The notes under the pieces are model-generated. The model was not told where the DNA came from, did no database searches, and worked only from the letters and a program-made list of their open reading frames with translations. The translations under genes and the position numbers were made by a program. From the NCBI GenBank assembly GCA_902805735.1, contig CADCTW010000002.1, positions 1 through 64,000 of the forward strand: 64,000 nucleotides of DNA, read 5' to 3'. Positions 62,738 through 64,000 of this stretch are shown piece after piece (position 1 is the first letter of the stretch; each line of letters starts with the position of its first letter). This DNA comes from an uncultured Gemmatimonadota bacterium. GTDB lineage: Bacteria; Gemmatimonadota; Gemmatimonadetes; Longimicrobiales; Longimicrobiaceae.

Positions 62738-62766
62738 GCCCCGCGCCGGGCGTGCCGGCGCGGGGC
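62738..62766 (-). terminator. Intercistronic hairpin between precursor and lanKC
   Basis: GCCCCGCGCCGG GCGTG CCGGCGCGGGGC is a perfect 12-bp stem with a 5-base loop, ten bases after the precursor stop and without a T-run. In lanthipeptide operons such a hairpin typically lets the precursor be made in excess of the enzyme, by partial termination or 3' protection of the short mRNA. Confidence 0.7.
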
Positions 62767-62775
62767 GGAACCACT

Positions 62776-62910
62776 TCAGAAGTACGCTTCCTCGCCGGCG
62801 CTGCTCTTGTTGGACTCGCAGCTCACCACCGACGGGCAGCTGACGTCCGAGTTGGTGCAGGACGGGTTGTTGCTGTCGGGGAACATCTGAAGCTTGAGCA
62901 CGTTCTGCAT
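62776..62910 (-). CDS. lanA: Class III lanthipeptide precursor (44 residues)
   Basis: This gene is missing from the ORF track. ATG at 62910 with strong GGGAGG six bases upstream; TGA at 62776-62778. The leader starts MQNVLKLQMF, containing the (I/V/L)LxLQ-type motif that class III LanKC enzymes recognise. The core has three Cys (18, 25, 31) and Ser at 21, 24, 27, 30, 33 and 36, a strict three-residue spacing (TNSDVSCPSVVSCESNKSS). Ser24-x2-Ser27-x3-Cys31 fits the S-x2-S-x3-C labionin pattern; the other Ser/Cys could form lanthionines. It ends in an acidic/aromatic tail (GEEAYF). Position directly before lanKC supports the call. The leader cleavage site and ring pattern are not determinable here. 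Confidence 0.85.
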   Translation of the reverse strand: MQNVLKLQMFPDSNNPSCTNSDVSCPSVVSCESNKSSAGEEAYF

Positions 62911-62958
62911 GACGACCTCCCAGAGGAGAGTAAATGGTGGCACCTGGCTAGTGCCGCC

Positions 62959-62996
62959 GCTCTAAATATCCCGCGAAATATTTTCGGGTAAAGAGC
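62959..62996 (-). promoter_or_regulatory. AT-rich nested palindrome in front of the lanthipeptide operon
   Basis: GCTCT...AGAGC (outer) encloses CCCGCGAAATATTTTCGGG (19 bases, imperfect palindrome), the only AT-rich stretch in the 126-bp gap before the precursor gene. It lies about 50-90 bases upstream of the precursor ATG, where a promoter and operator would be expected. The cognate regulator is not identified. Confidence 0.45.
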
Positions 62997-63036
62997 TGAT
63001 TTCGGCACGTCGCTGCCGATAACGACAATCAGGTGT

Positions 63037-63729
63037 TTACGACCCGATTTCCGTCTCCAGCACCTCCGGCGCCGCGCCGGAAAAGAATCCCCTCAGCGAC
63101 TCCCACGCGCCGCGGCGGCGCACCAGCACCAGCGCCACGTCGTGCTCCTCGCCGCAGAGGTCGAGGGGGTAGATGAAGTGCACGTCACCCAGGTCGTCCG
63201 GGCGGGGGATGGTGTGCTCCACCCCGTCCAGCTCCACGCGCAGCTGGGTGAGCGACGCGAACTCGCGCGCGTCCATCTCGCGCTCCACGAACAGGTCGCC
63301 GTCCACCTGCCAGCGGCCGGGCCCGGCGGGCTCCCCGGCGCGAAAGAAGAGGGGATCGAAGGGCTCGCCCTCGCGCCGCTTGAAGTTCTCGTCCTCCGCG
63401 TAGTCCATCTCCTCCAGGTCGTCCTCCCCCGCGGCGGACTCGCGGTGGTGGCGCACCTCGTGGGTCACCGTCTCCCACAGCTCTCCCTCCCAATCGAACT
63501 CCTCGTACAACCTGGAAAGCTCGAGGAAAGACCCATAGTACAGGTGCACCCCCGAGCGCTCCGCGTCGATCTCCCCGGTCGCGCACTCGCCCAGCGTGAA
63601 CACGTCCGGCAGCGTGGGATGCGCCACCGTCTCGCGCGACACCTGCAGGTACGCCACGCCCTCGCGAAGCTCCGGAGGGATCCCCTCGTAGATCTCCCGC
63701 GCCCGCCGCTCGAACTCGTCGAAAGTCAT
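63037..63729 (-). CDS. Zincin-like metallopeptidase-family protein
   Basis: A 230-residue cytoplasmic protein with an HExxH-type motif in TVTHEVRHHRE near residue 82, matching the small metallopeptidase (zincin-like) family. The N-terminus MTFDEFERRAREIYEGIPPELREGV is typical for that family; a long acidic/variable C-terminal part (residues ~95-230) is extra. The track ORF begins at 63753 in the repeat; ATG 63729 is preferred. It lies upstream of the lanthipeptide operon on the same strand but is separated by a palindrome-bearing gap, so a leader-peptidase role is possible but speculative; a housekeeping role is as likely. Confidence 0.8.
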   Translation of the reverse strand: MTFDEFERRAREIYEGIPPELREGVAYLQVSRETVAHPTLPDVFTLGECATGEIDAERSGVHLYYGSFLELSRLYEEFDWEGELWETVTHEVRHHRESAAGEDDLEEMDYAEDENFKRREGEPFDPLFFRAGEPAGPGRWQVDGDLFVEREMDAREFASLTQLRVELDGVEHTIPRPDDLGDVHFIYPLDLCGEEHDVALVLVRRRGAWESLRGFFSGAAPEVLETEIGS

Positions 63730-63738
63730 TTCTTCGAT

Positions 63739-63801
63739 CTCACACAGAGACACAGAGGCACAGAGAAAAGCTTATCTCTGTGCCTCCGTGCCTCTGTGTG
63801 A
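63739..63801. repeat. CACAGAG repeat, paired copy (hairpin)
   Basis: The left arm is identical over 28 bases to the one at 49545. After an 8-base spacer (AAAGCTTA) comes an imperfect inverse arm (TCTCTGTGCCTCCGTGCCTC...). It lies between clpP and the metallopeptidase gene, both on the minus strand, and could act as a terminator for clpP. Confidence 0.75.
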
Positions 63802-63812
63802 CCCCCATCTGT

Positions 63813-64000
63813 TTATTTGACTTCGTCCATGCTCCGCACGATGTGCTTCACGAGCCCGTACTCCCGCGCCGCCTCCACGTTGAGCCAGAAGTTGCGCCGC
63901 GTGTCGTTCTCGATCCGCTCGATGGACTGCCCGGTCTGCTCGGAGAAGATCCGGTTGATCCGCTCGCGCATGCGCACGATCTCCTGCGCCTCGATGGCGA
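63813..64000 (-). CDS. clpP: ATP-dependent Clp protease proteolytic subunit (3' part only)
   Basis: The last 62 codons of a minus-strand gene that runs out of the window. The translation IEAQEIVRMRERINRIFSEQTGQ, then IERIENDTRRNFWLNVEAAREYGLV, matches the C-terminal helix and handle region of ClpP (compare the usual IEKDTERD..MSAEEAKEYGL). The aspartate in the ENDTRR stretch fits the catalytic-triad position. Stop TAA at 63813-63815. The Ser and His of the triad lie outside the window. It is not in the ORF track because it has no start here. Confidence 0.9.
   Translation of the reverse strand, partial: AIEAQEIVRMRERINRIFSEQTGQSIERIENDTRRNFWLNVEAAREYGLVKHIVRSMDEVK

Noticed and set aside
63037-63729. 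Dedicated leader peptidase of the lanthipeptide locus
   Set aside because: HExxH family and same strand, but it is separated by a palindrome-bearing gap and belongs to a family common outside RiPP loci; kept only as a possibility.

Overview
The window is about 70% GC with dense, short-spaced genes and no recognisable tRNA or rRNA gene. Two DUF5916 outer-membrane proteins with a CBM9-like N-terminus, a MacB/ADOP-type permease, carboxypeptidase-regulatory-repeat proteins and DUF4402 secreted proteins together suggest a Gram-negative (diderm) bacterium of the Gemmatimonadota/Longimicrobium type. That assignment is an inference from gene content and style, not from a marker gene.

Layout. (1) 1-4.0 kb: the 3' part of a DUF5916 barrel protein and a secreted metallo-beta-lactamase-fold protein. 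(2) 4.3-29.7 kb: a nonribosomal peptide locus. NRPS1 is C-A(Ser)-T-C-A(Thr)-T-C-A(Gln-like)-T-TE, followed by an MbtH-like protein and a MATE exporter. NRPS2 is C-A(Gln-like)-T-C-A(Ile/Val-like)-T. On the opposite strand NRPS3 is C-A(Phe)-T-TE, followed by a cytochrome P450. NRPS1 and NRPS2 share a duplicated leader plus roughly the first 190 codons, and one leader copy carries a 137-bp palindromic insertion. (3) 29.7-36.8 kb: a gene-poor stretch with a decayed queG fragment, a LytS/LytTR-type two-component pair, a second DUF5916 protein and intact queG. (4) 36.8-38.5 kb: a GxxExxY protein bounded by inverted repeats, then a class-V aminotransferase. (5) 38.5-43.8 kb: a five-gene operon with three DUF4402 pilin-like proteins, a PapD-like chaperone and an usher-like protein, with a near-consensus promoter. 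(6) 43.8-58 kb: a 229-bp MITE-like element and mostly housekeeping genes: MOSC, HD hydrolase, asnS, a nucleotidyltransferase plus small-protein pair, nth, polX, a histidine kinase, an AraC-like regulator and an ADOP permease. (7) 58.2-63 kb: a class III lanthipeptide locus on the minus strand (precursor, LanKC, ABC exporter). The 44-codon precursor gene is absent from the ORF track. The window ends in a metallopeptidase gene and the 3' end of clpP.

The most interesting points are three. The first is the lanthipeptide locus, whose precursor core has serine at every third position six times running and whose LanKC has Arg in place of the usual kinase beta3 Lys. The second is a family of dispersed CTCACACAGAG... 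repeats: one copy brackets the GxxExxY gene exactly from start to stop codon, while the others are empty, half-site or hairpin copies in intergenic gaps. The third is the NRPS locus, with its recombined 5' ends and two separate terminal thioesterases.

High GC produces many long antisense and out-of-frame ORFs (up to 1905 codons); these were treated as shadows.
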